Counted from the stretch's first letter, positions 1 through 7,892 are shown. The stretch: DNA of 14,063 nucleotides from Actinomycetes bacterium (GCA_023389455.1 JAEWEJ010000260.1:1-14063), one strand, 5' to 3'. Translations and numbers: made by a program. The notes: generated by a model not told the origin, from the sequence alone.

Positions 1-1563
1 GGCGGCCGCGCCGCCGACGCCCCCGGTGGTCCGCGCGTCGGCCGCCCCGGCGGCGAGCGCCGCCCCGCGCAGCTCGAGGTACTCCTCGACCCCGCCCGGC
101 AGGTCGCGCAGGTGCCCGTCGCCGAGCAGCGCGACCTGACGGTCGCACACCCGCTCCAGCAGGTAGCGGTCGTGCGAGACGACGACCAGCGTGCCGGGCC
201 ACCCGTCGAGCAGGTCCTCGACCGCGGCGAGGGTGTCGGTGTCGAGGTCGTTGGTCGGCTCGTCGAGCAGCAGCACGTTCGGCTCGGCCACCAGCAGGCG
301 CAGCAGCTGCAGCCGGCGCCGCTCCCCGCCCGACAGCTCCCGCACGAGGGTGCGGGCGCGCTCGCGCGTGAAGCCGAGCTTCTCGACCAGCTGGGCGGCG
401 GTCAGCTCCTTGCCACCGACGACGACGGTCCGCTTCTCGCGCTCGACGGCCTCGACGACGGTCAGGTCCGCGACCTCGTCGAGGTCCTCGACGTCCTGGC
501 GCAGCTCGGCGACGCGCACGGTCTTGCCGCGGCGCACCCGACCCGCGGTGGGCACGGCCTGCCCCGTGAGCAGCCGCAGCATGGTCGTCTTGCCGGCTCC
601 GTTGACGCCGACGACCCCGTACCGGTCCCCGGGGCCGAGGCGCCAGGTGACGTCGTCGAGCAGCACCCGCCCGTCGGGCAGCGCGTAGGTGACGTCCTCG
701 AGGTCGAGCACGTCCTTGCCGAGCCGGGCGGTGGCGGTGCGGGCCAGCGCGAGGGAGTCGCGCGGCGGGGGCTCGTCGGCGATCAGCGCCGTGGCCGCGT
801 CGATGCGGAACTTCGGCTTGGACGTGCGCGCCGGTGCGCCGCGCCGCAGCCAGGCCAGCTCCTTGCGCAGCAGGTTCTGCCGCTTCGACTCGACCGTCGC
901 GGCCTGCTGCGCGCGCTCGGCACGCGCCAGCACGTAGGCGGCGTACCCGCCCTCGTACTGGTCCACGACGCCGTCGTGCACCTCCCAGGTGCGCGTGCAG
1001 ACCGCGTCGAGGAACCACCGGTCGTGGGTGACGACGACCAGCGCGCCACCGCCGCGCGCGTACCGGTCCACCAGGTACCCCGCGAGCCACGCGACGCCCT
1101 CGACGTCGAGGTGGTTCGTGGGCTCGTCGAGCACCAGCACCTCGTCGTCGCGCACGAGCAGCGCGGCCAGGGCGACCCGGCGTCGCTGCCCGCCGGACAG
1201 CTTCGCCAGTGGAGCCTCGAGGTCGACGTCCGCGAGCAGCCCGGCGTGCACGGCACGGACGCGGGCGTCGGACGCCCACTCGTGCGCGTCGGCGGAGCCG
1301 TGGACGGCGTCGAGCACCGTGCCGGGGCCGAGGTCGTCGCGCTGGTCGAGCAGGGCGACCCGGGTGCCGCCGGCGCGGGTCACGCGGCCGGTGTCGGGCT
1401 CCTGGCGTCCCGAGAGCACGCGCAGCAGCGTGGACTTGCCGGCGCCGTTGGGGCCGACGACGCCGATGCGCTGGCCGTCGTCGACCCCGAGGCTGACGCC
1501 GTCGAGGAGGGTGCGGGTACCGAGGGTGAGGTGGACGCGGTCGGCGCCGAGAAGGTGGGGCAT
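1..1563 (-). CDS. ABC-F family ATPase (3' end beyond window)
   Basis: A soluble twin-ATPase ABC protein. ABC-F proteins lack membrane domains and generally act on ribosomes in translation or antibiotic protection; which role applies here is not visible. The 521 visible codons start at an ATG (1563-1561) with GAGG five bases upstream. First cassette: Walker A GPNGAGKST near residues 37-45, signature LSGGQ near 122-126, Walker B LVLDEPTNHLD near 143-153. An inter-domain linker rich in Arg/Lys follows (about 200-260). Second cassette: Walker A GVNGAGKTT near 319-327, signature LSGGE near 410-414, Walker B LLLDEPTNDLD near 431-441, H-loop SHDR near 463. The paired DEPTNxLD motifs are diagnostic of ABC-F, and the linker looks Uup-like. 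The frame is open to base 1, where an Ala/Gly-rich stretch begins that may lead to a C-terminal extension. It lies 45 bp after the exporter permease and may be cotranscribed with it. Confidence 0.95.
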   Translation of the reverse strand, partial: MPHLLGADRVHLTLGTRTLLDGVSLGVDDGQRIGVVGPNGAGKSTLLRVLSGRQEPDTGRVTRAGGTRVALLDQRDDLGPGTVLDAVHGSADAHEWASDARVRAVHAGLLADVDLEAPLAKLSGGQRRRVALAALLVRDDEVLVLDEPTNHLDVEGVAWLAGYLVDRYARGGGALVVVTHDRWFLDAVCTRTWEVHDGVVDQYEGGYAAYVLARAERAQQAATVESKRQNLLRKELAWLRRGAPARTSKPKFRIDAATALIADEPPPRDSLALARTATARLGKDVLDLEDVTYALPDGRVLLDDVTWRLGPGDRYGVVGVNGAGKTTMLRLLTGQAVPTAGRVRRGKTVRVAELRQDVEDLDEVADLTVVEAVEREKRTVVVGGKELTAAQLVEKLGFTRERARTLVRELSGGERRRLQLLRLLVAEPNVLLLDEPTNDLDTDTLAAVEDLLDGWPGTLVVVSHDRYLLERVCDRQVALLGDGHLRDLPGGVEEYLELRGAALAAGAADARTTGGVGGAAA

Positions 1564-1608
1564 GAGGACCTCAGCGTGCCAGGTACGCCGCGGGCCTGTC
1601 GAAGACGC

Positions 1609-2724
1609 TCAGTCGGAACCCGACCCCGCCAGCACCTCGCGGACGCGGACGCGCCTACCCATCCGCAGCACCGAGCGCTCGTAGATCCGCGCCGCGACCG
1701 CGATGACGACCAGGCACGACGCCGCCAGCACCGCCAGCGAGAGCAGGGGCTCCCACCACGCCGCCTCACCGAGGAACAGCCGCACGGGCATCCCGACCGG
1801 CGCGCTGAACGGGACGTACGACATCACGGTCATCACCGTCGGGTTGTCGTTGAAGAACACGACGAGGAAGTACGGCGCCATCGTCAGCCACATCGCCGGC
1901 TGCAGCACCACGCCCGTGTCCTCGATCCGGGACACGAGCGACGCGCTCGCCGCGAACACCGCGGCCAGCAGCACGAACCCCACCGCGAAGAACACCACGA
2001 ACCACACCAGCGGGGCGCCGAGCATCGTGAGCAGCTCGTCCTGGCCCGTCACGACCAGCGCGAGGACCGAGACCGCCGCGATCGCCGCCGTCTGTCCCAG
2101 CGCCAGCGCCGAGTTCCCGATGATCTTGCCGCCCAGCAGGGCACGGGCGGGCACCGCCGACAGCAGCAGCTCCACCGTGCGCGTCTGCTTCTCCGTCACG
2201 GTGTTCTGCGCGATCGTCGACCCGAACCCGATCGCCGACATCATGAACACCAGGCCGAAGGCGAACGTCACGATGTACCGGACGCCTCCGTCGAGCGCCG
2301 CCGGGTCGAGCAGCTCGACGTCCGGGACCACCGTCAGAGCGTTCATCAGGGCCTGCGGCGCGGACGTCATCGCCACGACCTCGACGCCCAGCGGGCCGTC
2401 GCCGGGGACCACCGCGGCGTCCACGTCACCGGCGCGCACCGCCTCGAGCGCGGCGGCGCGGTCCGCGACGTCCTCCAGCGCCAGTCCGTCCGCCGTCGGG
2501 ACCTGGCCGGCGACCGACGACACGACGGCCACCGGCACGTCGTCGCTCCCCCGGCCCGACAGCACCGAGCTGACGATGATCGCCGCGAGCACCCCCACCA
2601 GCAGGATGGCGGTCGAGATGATGAACGACTTGGTGCGGACCTGCGACGTGATCTCGCGCTCGGCGACCAGCAGGGCCGCGCGCCCCACGGACGGGGGCGT
2701 CGGCGCGGCGGGACGGTCGTTCAT
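1609..2724 (-). CDS. ABC-2 type transporter permease (NatB-like)
   Basis: Membrane subunit of an ABC exporter, 371 aa. A first membrane segment lies near residues 34-56. It is followed by an extracytoplasmic domain of roughly 90 residues (about 57-148) and then by a cluster of hydrophobic segments near 150-170, 200-225, 238-260, 275-292 and 324-345. The motif EKQTRTVELLLS (178-189), between the first and second halves, is typical of NatB/ABC2_membrane_3 permeases (COG1668 type). The ATG start is fixed by an ATGA overlap with the upstream ATPase stop (2721-2724), with AGAGG seven bases upstream, so the two subunits are translationally coupled. The substrate cannot be read from sequence. NatAB-type systems export Na+, and related ones handle antimicrobial peptides or lipids. 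The adjacent sensor kinase and regulator suggest stress-induced export, which is inference. Confidence 0.93.
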   Translation of the reverse strand: MNDRPAAPTPPSVGRAALLVAEREITSQVRTKSFIISTAILLVGVLAAIIVSSVLSGRGSDDVPVAVVSSVAGQVPTADGLALEDVADRAAALEAVRAGDVDAAVVPGDGPLGVEVVAMTSAPQALMNALTVVPDVELLDPAALDGGVRYIVTFAFGLVFMMSAIGFGSTIAQNTVTEKQTRTVELLLSAVPARALLGGKIIGNSALALGQTAAIAAVSVLALVVTGQDELLTMLGAPLVWFVVFFAVGFVLLAAVFAASASLVSRIEDTGVVLQPAMWLTMAPYFLVVFFNDNPTVMTVMSYVPFSAPVGMPVRLFLGEAAWWEPLLSLAVLAASCLVVIAVAARIYERSVLRMGRRVRVREVLAGSGSD

Positions 2725-3632
2725 CGGGCCACCTCTTCCAGCTCGGGCTCGTCGGCGACGACGTCGCGGAAGATCTCCGCGAGGGTCGGCCGCAGCGGAC
2801 TGAACGCACGGACCGGCCCGCGCGCCAGGGCGGACGTCAGGACCTGCTGCGCCACGTCCTGCGACGCCTCGAACACGGCCGACCCGCCGGCGAGCTCGTC
2901 GACCTGCACGCCCGGCACGTCGCGCAGCCAGCCCATGTCGCCGTCGGCGACGATCTCGTGCTTCGGGGTGCCGAACGCCCGACGCAGGTCCTCCCGCGTG
3001 CCGGCGGCCCGCACGCGGCCTCCGGCGATGATGACGAGGTCGTCGCACAGCCGCTCGACGACGTCGAGCTGGTGCGAGGAGAACAGCACGGGCACACCCT
3101 GCGCGGCGCGCTCGGCGAGCACGCCCTGCACGACCTCCACGGCCATGGGGTCCAGCCCGGAGAACGGCTCGTCCAGCACCAGGACGTCCGGGTCGTGCAC
3201 CAGCGCGGCGGCGACCTGCGCGCGCTGCTGGTTGCCCAGCGACAGGCTCTCGACCGGGTCCTTCGCCCGCGCGGACAGTCCGAGCCGCTCGACGAGCACC
3301 TCGGCACGGTCCGTCGCGCCCTGCTTGTCGAAGCCGTGCAGCCGCGCCAGGTAGGTCAGGTGCTCGACCAGCTGCATCTTCGGGTACAGGCCGCGCTCCT
3401 CGGGCATGTACCCGAAGCGCGCGCGCTGGGCCCCGGCCACCGGCGTGCCGTCGATCGTCACGGTCCCCGCGTGCGGCGCGAGCACCCCGAGGATGATGCG
3501 CATCGTCGTCGTCTTGCCCGCACCGTTGCCGCCGACGAACCCGGTGAGCCGTCCGCGCCCGACCGTGAAGCTCACGTCGTCGAGCACGAGGCGGTCACCG
3601 AACGAGCGACTGATCCCGCGCAGCTCGAGCAT
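2721..3632 (-). CDS. ABC transporter ATP-binding subunit (NatA-like)
   Basis: Nucleotide-binding subunit (303 aa) that would power the permease encoded immediately downstream. Walker A GGNGAGKTT at residues 34-42, Q-loop region around 74-78 (GYMPEERGLYP, where MPEE replaces the usual Q), signature SLGNQQR at 131-137, Walker B LVLDEP at 151-156 followed by FSGLDP, H-loop SSHQ near 185-188. The degenerate signature LSLGNQQ is common in NatA-like exporter ATPases. The 80-residue tail after about 220 fits the DUF4162-type C-terminal region of that group. The chosen ATG at 3632 is preceded by AGGGAGG at good spacing. An in-frame GTG two codons earlier and a longer extension to 3686 are possible but less supported. 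The gene begins the transport unit after the 144-bp gap below the response regulator. Confidence 0.93.
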   Translation of the reverse strand: MLELRGISRSFGDRLVLDDVSFTVGRGRLTGFVGGNGAGKTTTMRIILGVLAPHAGTVTIDGTPVAGAQRARFGYMPEERGLYPKMQLVEHLTYLARLHGFDKQGATDRAEVLVERLGLSARAKDPVESLSLGNQQRAQVAAALVHDPDVLVLDEPFSGLDPMAVEVVQGVLAERAAQGVPVLFSSHQLDVVERLCDDLVIIAGGRVRAAGTREDLRRAFGTPKHEIVADGDMGWLRDVPGVQVDELAGGSAVFEASQDVAQQVLTSALARGPVRAFSPLRPTLAEIFRDVVADEPELEEVAR

Positions 3633-3709
3633 GGTCACCCCTCCCTGCCGTTGCCGCGTCCGGACCCCCCGGACGTCCGCCACCAACCTAGGCGGGGCGC
3701 CTCGAGGAC

Positions 3710-3731
3710 GGATCGGGCGCTCGGCCGATCC
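3710..3731. promoter_or_regulatory. 7-bp palindrome upstream of the exporter operon
   Basis: GGATCGG (3710-3716), eight-base spacer, CCGATCC (3725-3731). It abuts the terminator stem and shares one base with it. It is centred about 89 bp upstream of the NatA-like start codon. It could be an operator for the adjacent response regulator or simply a second hairpin; the sequence alone cannot decide. Confidence 0.35.
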
Positions 3732-3760
3732 CGCGTCTCCGTCCGCAGACGGAGACGCGG
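3731..3760 (-). terminator. Perfect 13-bp hairpin after the response regulator
   Basis: CCGCGTCTCCGTC (3731-3743), loop CGCA, GACGGAGACGCGG (3748-3760): a perfect 13-bp inverted repeat beginning 16 bp beyond the response-regulator stop codon. No T-run follows on the minus strand, as is usual for actinobacterial stem-only terminators. It probably closes the ksgA-ispE-kinase-regulator transcript and separates it from the exporter genes. Confidence 0.75.
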
Positions 3761-3776
3761 ACGCGCACCGGGGGCC

Positions 3777-4436
3777 TCAGCCCGCCAGGCCGTGCTCGTG
3801 CGCGTAGACGACCGCCTGCACGCGGTCGCGCAGACCCAGCTTGGCCAGCAGGTTCGACACGTGGGTCTTGACCGTGGCCCGGCTGACCACCAGCTCGGCC
3901 GCGATCTCGTCGTTGTTGAGGCCGCGCGCCACGAGGGTCAGCACCTCCTGCTCCCGCTCCGTGAGCGGGACGACCGGCTGCGGTGCCGGGCGGCTCGGCG
4001 GACGCTCGCTGACCGCGCGGGCGATCACCGCGCGCGTCACCTCGGGCGACAGCAGCCCCTCCCCCGCGGCAGCGCTGAGCACCGCCTCGGTGAGCTGCTC
4101 GGGCCGCGACGTCTTGAGCAGGTAGCCCACGGCGCCGGCGCGCAGCGCGTCGACCAGGTAGTCGTCGCGGTTGAACGTCGTGAGCACCACCACGGCGGCC
4201 AGCAGGTCCGGGTCCGCGACGATGCGACGCGTGGCCTCCAGGCCGTCCATGTCGGGCATCTGCACGTCCATGCAGACCACGTCGGGCCGCGTCGCCCGCA
4301 CGACCTCGAGCGCCTGCACGCCCGAGCCCGCCTCGCCGACCACCTCGATGCCGGGGTGGGCCGACAGGATCGTCCCGATCCCGGCGCGCAGCAGCGCCTG
4401 GTCGTCCACGAGCACCACCCGCACGGGCGTCGTCAT
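3777..4436 (-). CDS. Two-component response regulator, NarL/LuxR type
   Basis: DNA-binding response regulator of 219 aa. The receiver domain occupies about residues 5-120, with acidic pocket D11/D12, phosphoacceptor D57 (in CMDVQMPDMDG), T86 and K108 (GYLLKTS). A linker rich in Pro leads to a LuxR-type helix-turn-helix (about 155-219: LTEREQEVLTLVARGLNNDEIA, recognition helix region SRATVKTHVSNLL), the classic NarL/FixJ organisation. The ATG at 4436 has GGAGG six bases upstream, a strong ribosome site. It follows the sensor kinase by 42 bp and is its evident partner. All key receiver residues are present, so it should be phosphorylation-controlled. The ABC exporter directly downstream is the most likely target, but that is inferred from position only. 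Confidence 0.95.
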   Translation of the reverse strand: MTTPVRVVLVDDQALLRAGIGTILSAHPGIEVVGEAGSGVQALEVVRATRPDVVCMDVQMPDMDGLEATRRIVADPDLLAAVVVLTTFNRDDYLVDALRAGAVGYLLKTSRPEQLTEAVLSAAAGEGLLSPEVTRAVIARAVSERPPSRPAPQPVVPLTEREQEVLTLVARGLNNDEIAAELVVSRATVKTHVSNLLAKLGLRDRVQAVVYAHEHGLAG

Positions 4437-4478
4437 CGCTGTCCTCCGTCGTCCGTGCCGCGCGTGCCGCGGCGCTCG

Positions 4479-5900
4479 TCAGCCATCGTCCCGGGCGGTC
4501 GCCAGCGGCAGCCGCACCCGCACCACGAAGCCGCCGGAGCGCCGGCGGCTCGCCTCGAACGTGCCGCCGTCGGCGGCGGCCCGCTCCCGCATCCCGATCA
4601 GCCCCATGCCCGTCGACGGCACCGCCACGACCCGGCCGGCACCGCCGTCGTCCGAGACCTCCAGCTCGACCACGTCGGGCAGCCACCGCAGCCGCACCTC
4701 CGCCCGCACGCCCTCGCCGCCGTGCTTGCGCACGTTCGTCAGGGCCTCCTGCGCGATGCGGTAGAGGTTGAGCGAGGCGAGCGGGGTGAGCCGCTGCGGC
4801 TCGCCGACCGCCTGGTACCCGACGTCGAGGCCTGCGACCCGCAGGTTCTCGACGAGGTCCGGCAGCGCCGCGACGTCGAGGGAGCCGAGCGGGTCGTCGA
4901 GCGGGGCCGGCCCGGGCGCCGGCGCGGCGGGCGCCGCCCCCGTCCCGCCGTCGCGCAGCATGCCGAGGATGCCGTGCAGCTCGCGCACCGTGTCCCGCGC
5001 GGACTCCTCGATGTGGCCGAGCGCGACCGCCGCCCGCTGCGGGTCCGCGCCCAGCAGCATGCGGGCCGCGGCCGCCTGCACCCCCATGAGGGACACGTGG
5101 TGGGCCACGGCGTCGTGCAGCTCGCGGGCCAGCCGCAGCCGCTCCAGCGTGACCGCCTGCTCCTCCGCGCGCCGCCGCTCGCGCACCAGCAGGTGGGTGC
5201 GCCACGCGGTGCGTGCCCGCTCGCGTGCGGACCGCCACGCGTGCTCCCCGAAGAACCAGGAGCCCCCGAAGTACAGGACGTTGGTCAGCAGCTGCAGCAG
5301 CGTGAACGCGACGAACGGCGAGAACGCCCCGACCTGGTCCGGCAGCTGGTCGGCCAGCTCGGGGTCGGTCGCCGTGAGGAACAGCGCGACGAGCAGCCAC
5401 ACCAGCATCACGACGACGACCAGGCCCCGCACCAGCGTCGCGCGCCGGCGGTCCGGCTCCCACGCGCCGACCGTGTACATGGCGCAGAACAGCGCGATGT
5501 TCGACACGAGGGTCTCGGGGACCGACAGCAGCTGCGCCCCGATGAAGGCCGCCCCCACGACGACCAGCACCGCGCCCGGCCAGCGCCGACGCGCCGCCAG
5601 CGGGAGCGTCGTGGCCGCGAGCACCAGCGCCGCCACCCATCCCTCCGCCGGCTCCTGGTACATGCCGGAGACCCGCACGAGCACCATCGACAGCAGCGCC
5701 CCGAGGTAGAGCCCCGCCGCCAGCAGCAGGTCCCAGCGCAGCGCGTCGGGTTCCGGCGCCGGGCGCACCCAGCCCGGCTCGTCGGGGTCGACGGGCGGGG
5801 GCGCCGGCCACACGACCGTGACGGGCGACGCGACGTCGGACGCCACGTCGGAGGCGCCGACGGACGTGCGGACGGACGTCAGGTCCTGCCGCGCGCTCAC
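4479..5900 (-). CDS. Sensor histidine kinase, DesK/LiaS-like (HisKA_3)
   Basis: Membrane sensor kinase of 473 aa. A soluble Pro/Ser/Val-rich N-terminus (1-54) precedes hydrophobic segments near 56-78, 88-101, 108-126, 131-145, 158-177 and 193-215, with almost no extracellular domain. Such kinases are usually intramembrane sensors. The dimerisation/phosphoacceptor motif is LARELHDAVAHHVS with H262. The ATPase domain has N-box QEALTNVRKHG (384-394), G1 SDDGG (416-420) and G2 GMGLIGMRER (431-440). The ELHD sequence and the domain order place it in the HisKA_3 family paired with NarL-type regulators. The GTG start overlaps the ispE stop as GTGA (5897-5900), which fixes it; the Shine-Dalgarno is weak, so translation is probably coupled to ispE. 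The signal sensed cannot be determined. Confidence 0.93.
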   Translation of the reverse strand: MSARQDLTSVRTSVGASDVASDVASPVTVVWPAPPPVDPDEPGWVRPAPEPDALRWDLLLAAGLYLGALLSMVLVRVSGMYQEPAEGWVAALVLAATTLPLAARRRWPGAVLVVVGAAFIGAQLLSVPETLVSNIALFCAMYTVGAWEPDRRRATLVRGLVVVVMLVWLLVALFLTATDPELADQLPDQVGAFSPFVAFTLLQLLTNVLYFGGSWFFGEHAWRSARERARTAWRTHLLVRERRRAEEQAVTLERLRLARELHDAVAHHVSLMGVQAAAARMLLGADPQRAAVALGHIEESARDTVRELHGILGMLRDGGTGAAPAAPAPGPAPLDDPLGSLDVAALPDLVENLRVAGLDVGYQAVGEPQRLTPLASLNLYRIAQEALTNVRKHGGEGVRAEVRLRWLPDVVELEVSDDGGAGRVVAVPSTGMGLIGMRERAAADGGTFEASRRRSGGFVVRVRLPLATARDDG

Positions 5901-6835
5901 TCCGCCGGCACCACCCGTGCACCGGCGACGGGGCCGGTGGCCGTGAGCACCCGGTCCGCGACGCCGGAGGCCGTGAAGGCCGCCGCGAGCGCCAGCGCGT
6001 GCTGCCGGCTGCGTGCCAGCGCCGCGACGGTCGGACCCGAGCCGGACACCACGACGCCCAGCGCGCCGGCGTCCGTCGCCACCGACAGCGGCTCGGCCAG
6101 GCCGGGGTCGAGCTCGATCGCCGCGCTCTCCAGGTCGTTGTGCAGCGCAGCACCGAGGGCCGCCGCGTCGCCCGCGAGCAGCGCCTGCATGAGGGGGACG
6201 TCCTGCTCGTCGTCCGGGAGCACGGCCGTCTCGCCGTGCAGGTCGTCGAACGCGTCGTACACGGCGGCGGTCGACAGGCCCCGGTCCTGCACCGCGAACG
6301 CCCAGTGGAACTCGCCGCGGCTCAGCGCGGGCGTGAGCAGGTGGCCCCGCCCCTGCCCGACGGCGGTGTGGCCCACCAACGAGAACGGCACGTCGGACCC
6401 CAGGGACGCCGCCAGCTCCAGCAGGTCCTCCCGCGACAGGCCGGCGCCCCACAGGGCGTCGCACGCCACGAGCGCCGCGGCCGCGTCGGCGGAGCCGCCC
6501 GCCATACCGCCCGCGACCGGCACGCCCTTGACCAGGTGCAGGTGCACGGCGTCGTCGATGCCGGCGCGCTCGGCCACCGCGTGCGCGGCGCGCAGCGCCA
6601 GGTTGGACGCGTCCGTGGGCACGGAGCCCGCCTGCGCGCCCGACACGCTGATGGCGAACTCGTCGGCCGGTGCCGCCACGACCTCCTCGTACACCGAGAC
6701 GGCCTGGAACACGGTCGACACGGGGTGGTACCCGTCGGCCGCGCGCGGTCCGACGCGCAGCGAGAGGTTGACCTTGCCGGGCGCCCGCACGCGCACGGCG
6801 CGTTCGGGCAGGTCCTCCAGGGGGGTCAGCGTCAC
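5897..6835 (-). CDS. ispE: 4-diphosphocytidyl-2-C-methyl-D-erythritol kinase
   Basis: GHMP-superfamily kinase that phosphorylates the 2-hydroxyl of CDP-methylerythritol with ATP in the non-mevalonate (MEP) isoprenoid pathway; cytoplasmic, 312 aa, the usual length. Motif 1, APGKVNLSLRVG with K21 and then DGYHPVSTVFQAVS (34-47), is the IspE signature. The glycine-rich ATP loop is VPVAGGMAGGSADAAAA (105-121), the catalytic Asp lies in GSDVPF (D148), and GHMP motif 3 is VVSGSGPTVAAL (262-273). The GTG start at 6835 overlaps the ksgA stop as GTGA. No better start exists in frame before the ksgA overlap becomes long. The ksgA-ispE pairing is conserved in actinobacteria. The downstream overlap with a sensor kinase is unusual. 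Confidence 0.97.
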   Translation of the reverse strand: MTLTPLEDLPERAVRVRAPGKVNLSLRVGPRAADGYHPVSTVFQAVSVYEEVVAAPADEFAISVSGAQAGSVPTDASNLALRAAHAVAERAGIDDAVHLHLVKGVPVAGGMAGGSADAAAALVACDALWGAGLSREDLLELAASLGSDVPFSLVGHTAVGQGRGHLLTPALSRGEFHWAFAVQDRGLSTAAVYDAFDDLHGETAVLPDDEQDVPLMQALLAGDAAALGAALHNDLESAAIELDPGLAEPLSVATDAGALGVVVSGSGPTVAALARSRQHALALAAAFTASGVADRVLTATGPVAGARVVPAE

Positions 6836-7791
6836 GGTGACACTGTGCCAGGTCCGGGGGCCACGGGCCGCGCGGCGTGCAACGCCTCCGCGATCCGCGC
6901 GAACCCCACGACGTCGACCTGCTCCCCGCGCGCCTGCGGGTCGAGGCCTGCCGCCCGCACCGCCGCCTCGGCCGACGACGACGACCCGGCGAGCCCGGCC
7001 AGGGCCGAGCGCAGCATCTTGCGCCGCTGCGCGAACGCGGCGTCGACGACCGTGAAGACGTCCTGCCGGGGCACGGTGGCGACCGGCGGCTCGCGCCGGT
7101 CGAGCCGCACGAGCGCGGAGTCGACGTGCGGCGCGGGCCAGAACACGGCCCTGCCCACCGTCGCGGTGCGCCGGGCCGACGCGTACCACGCGACCTTCGC
7201 CGACGGCACCCCGTAGGTACGGCTGCCGGGCGGCGCGGCGAGCCGGTCGGCGACCTCCGCCTGCACCATCACCAGGCCGCGCCGCAGCGAGCCGAAGCGC
7301 TCGAGGAACGTGAGCAGCACGGGCACCGACACGTTGTACGGCAGGTTCGCGACGAGGGCCGTGGGCGGCGACCCGGGCAGGTCCGTGACCGTCAGCGCGT
7401 CCTGCGTCACGACCGTCAGCCGCGCCCGGCCGTCGGCGTCGCGCAGGACGACCGTCCGGGCACCGGGCCCCTCGGCGGTCGCCGTCGCGTCGACGGCCAG
7501 GCCGGGGACGTGCGCCGCGACCGTCTGCGGCAGCAGCGCCGCCAGCACGGGGTCGATCTCGACGGCGACGACGTCGGCACCGGCCTCGAGCAGCCCCAGG
7601 GTCAGGGAACCCAGGCCGGGCCCGATCTCCACGACGCGCTCCCCGGCGGTGACGCCCGCCTGCCGCACGATCTTACGGACGGTGCCCGCGTCGAGCAGGA
7701 AGTTCTGCCCGAGGGTCTTGGTGGGCCGCACGCCGGCGCGCTCCGCGAGCGCCCGGATCTCCGCCGGGCCGAGCAGGGTGATGGCCGACAT
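6832..7791 (-). CDS. rsmA: 16S rRNA (adenine1518-N6/adenine1519-N6)-dimethyltransferase
   Basis: KsgA/RsmA uses S-adenosylmethionine to dimethylate two adjacent adenines in the 3'-terminal helix of 16S rRNA during late 30S assembly. The 319 aa are slightly longer than the typical 270-300. Family hallmarks: TKTLGQNFLLD (24-34), SAM motif I VVEIGPGLGSLTLG (53-66), acidic VEID near 77-80, catalytic motif IV NLPYN (149-153), and QRRKMLRSAL (255-264) in the C-terminal helical domain. An insert near 100-126 (TATAEGPGARTVVLRDADG) between motifs II and III is the likely reason for the extra length. The ATG start at 7791 sits just before the conserved N-terminus; GGGAG lies very close upstream, so the ribosome site is only fair. 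First gene of the ksgA-ispE-kinase-regulator unit. Also known as ksgA. Confidence 0.97.
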   Translation of the reverse strand: MSAITLLGPAEIRALAERAGVRPTKTLGQNFLLDAGTVRKIVRQAGVTAGERVVEIGPGLGSLTLGLLEAGADVVAVEIDPVLAALLPQTVAAHVPGLAVDATATAEGPGARTVVLRDADGRARLTVVTQDALTVTDLPGSPPTALVANLPYNVSVPVLLTFLERFGSLRRGLVMVQAEVADRLAAPPGSRTYGVPSAKVAWYASARRTATVGRAVFWPAPHVDSALVRLDRREPPVATVPRQDVFTVVDAAFAQRRKMLRSALAGLAGSSSSAEAAVRAAGLDPQARGEQVDVVGFARIAEALHAARPVAPGPGTVSP

Positions 7792-7850
7792 GGCTCCCGA
7801 GCCTACGTGCGCGCGGGCCCGGGGCGGACCACCGGCAGGTCCGGTCCGGC

Positions 7851-7892
7851 CACGGCGTCGGCCGCACGGCGTCGGCACCACGGCGTCGAACG
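7851..7892. repeat. Three tandem 14-bp repeats
   Basis: The core CACGGCGTCG occurs at 7851-7860, 7865-7874 and 7879-7888, at exact 14-bp spacing. The four-base spacers differ (GCCG, GCAC, AACG). It lies in the 199-bp gap between the rpf terminator and the ksgA start, about 60-100 bp upstream of that start. It could be a regulatory array or a replication-slippage product. Confidence 0.7.

Noticed and set aside
340..352. Frameshift or domain loss in the MetRS because KMSKS is absent
   Set aside because: Positions are residues of MetRS. KQFSTSR is an accepted variant of the KMSKS signature, and the rest of the enzyme is intact.
340..360. ABC-F gene as an antibiotic-resistance determinant
   Set aside because: The motifs only establish ABC-F membership. 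Most actinobacteria carry several housekeeping members, and no resistance-specific feature is visible.
3688..6153. 821-codon minus-strand frame over the kinase, regulator and ispE
   Set aside because: It is offset from frames that encode clear catalytic motifs, and its translation is repetitive Arg/Gly/Ala sequence.
112..7055. Very long open frames on the plus strand (112-3354 and 2958-7055)
   Set aside because: They lie antisense to well-supported genes, and their products are Arg/His/Pro/Ala/Gln-rich low-complexity sequence with no motifs. High GC makes stops rare in every frame.
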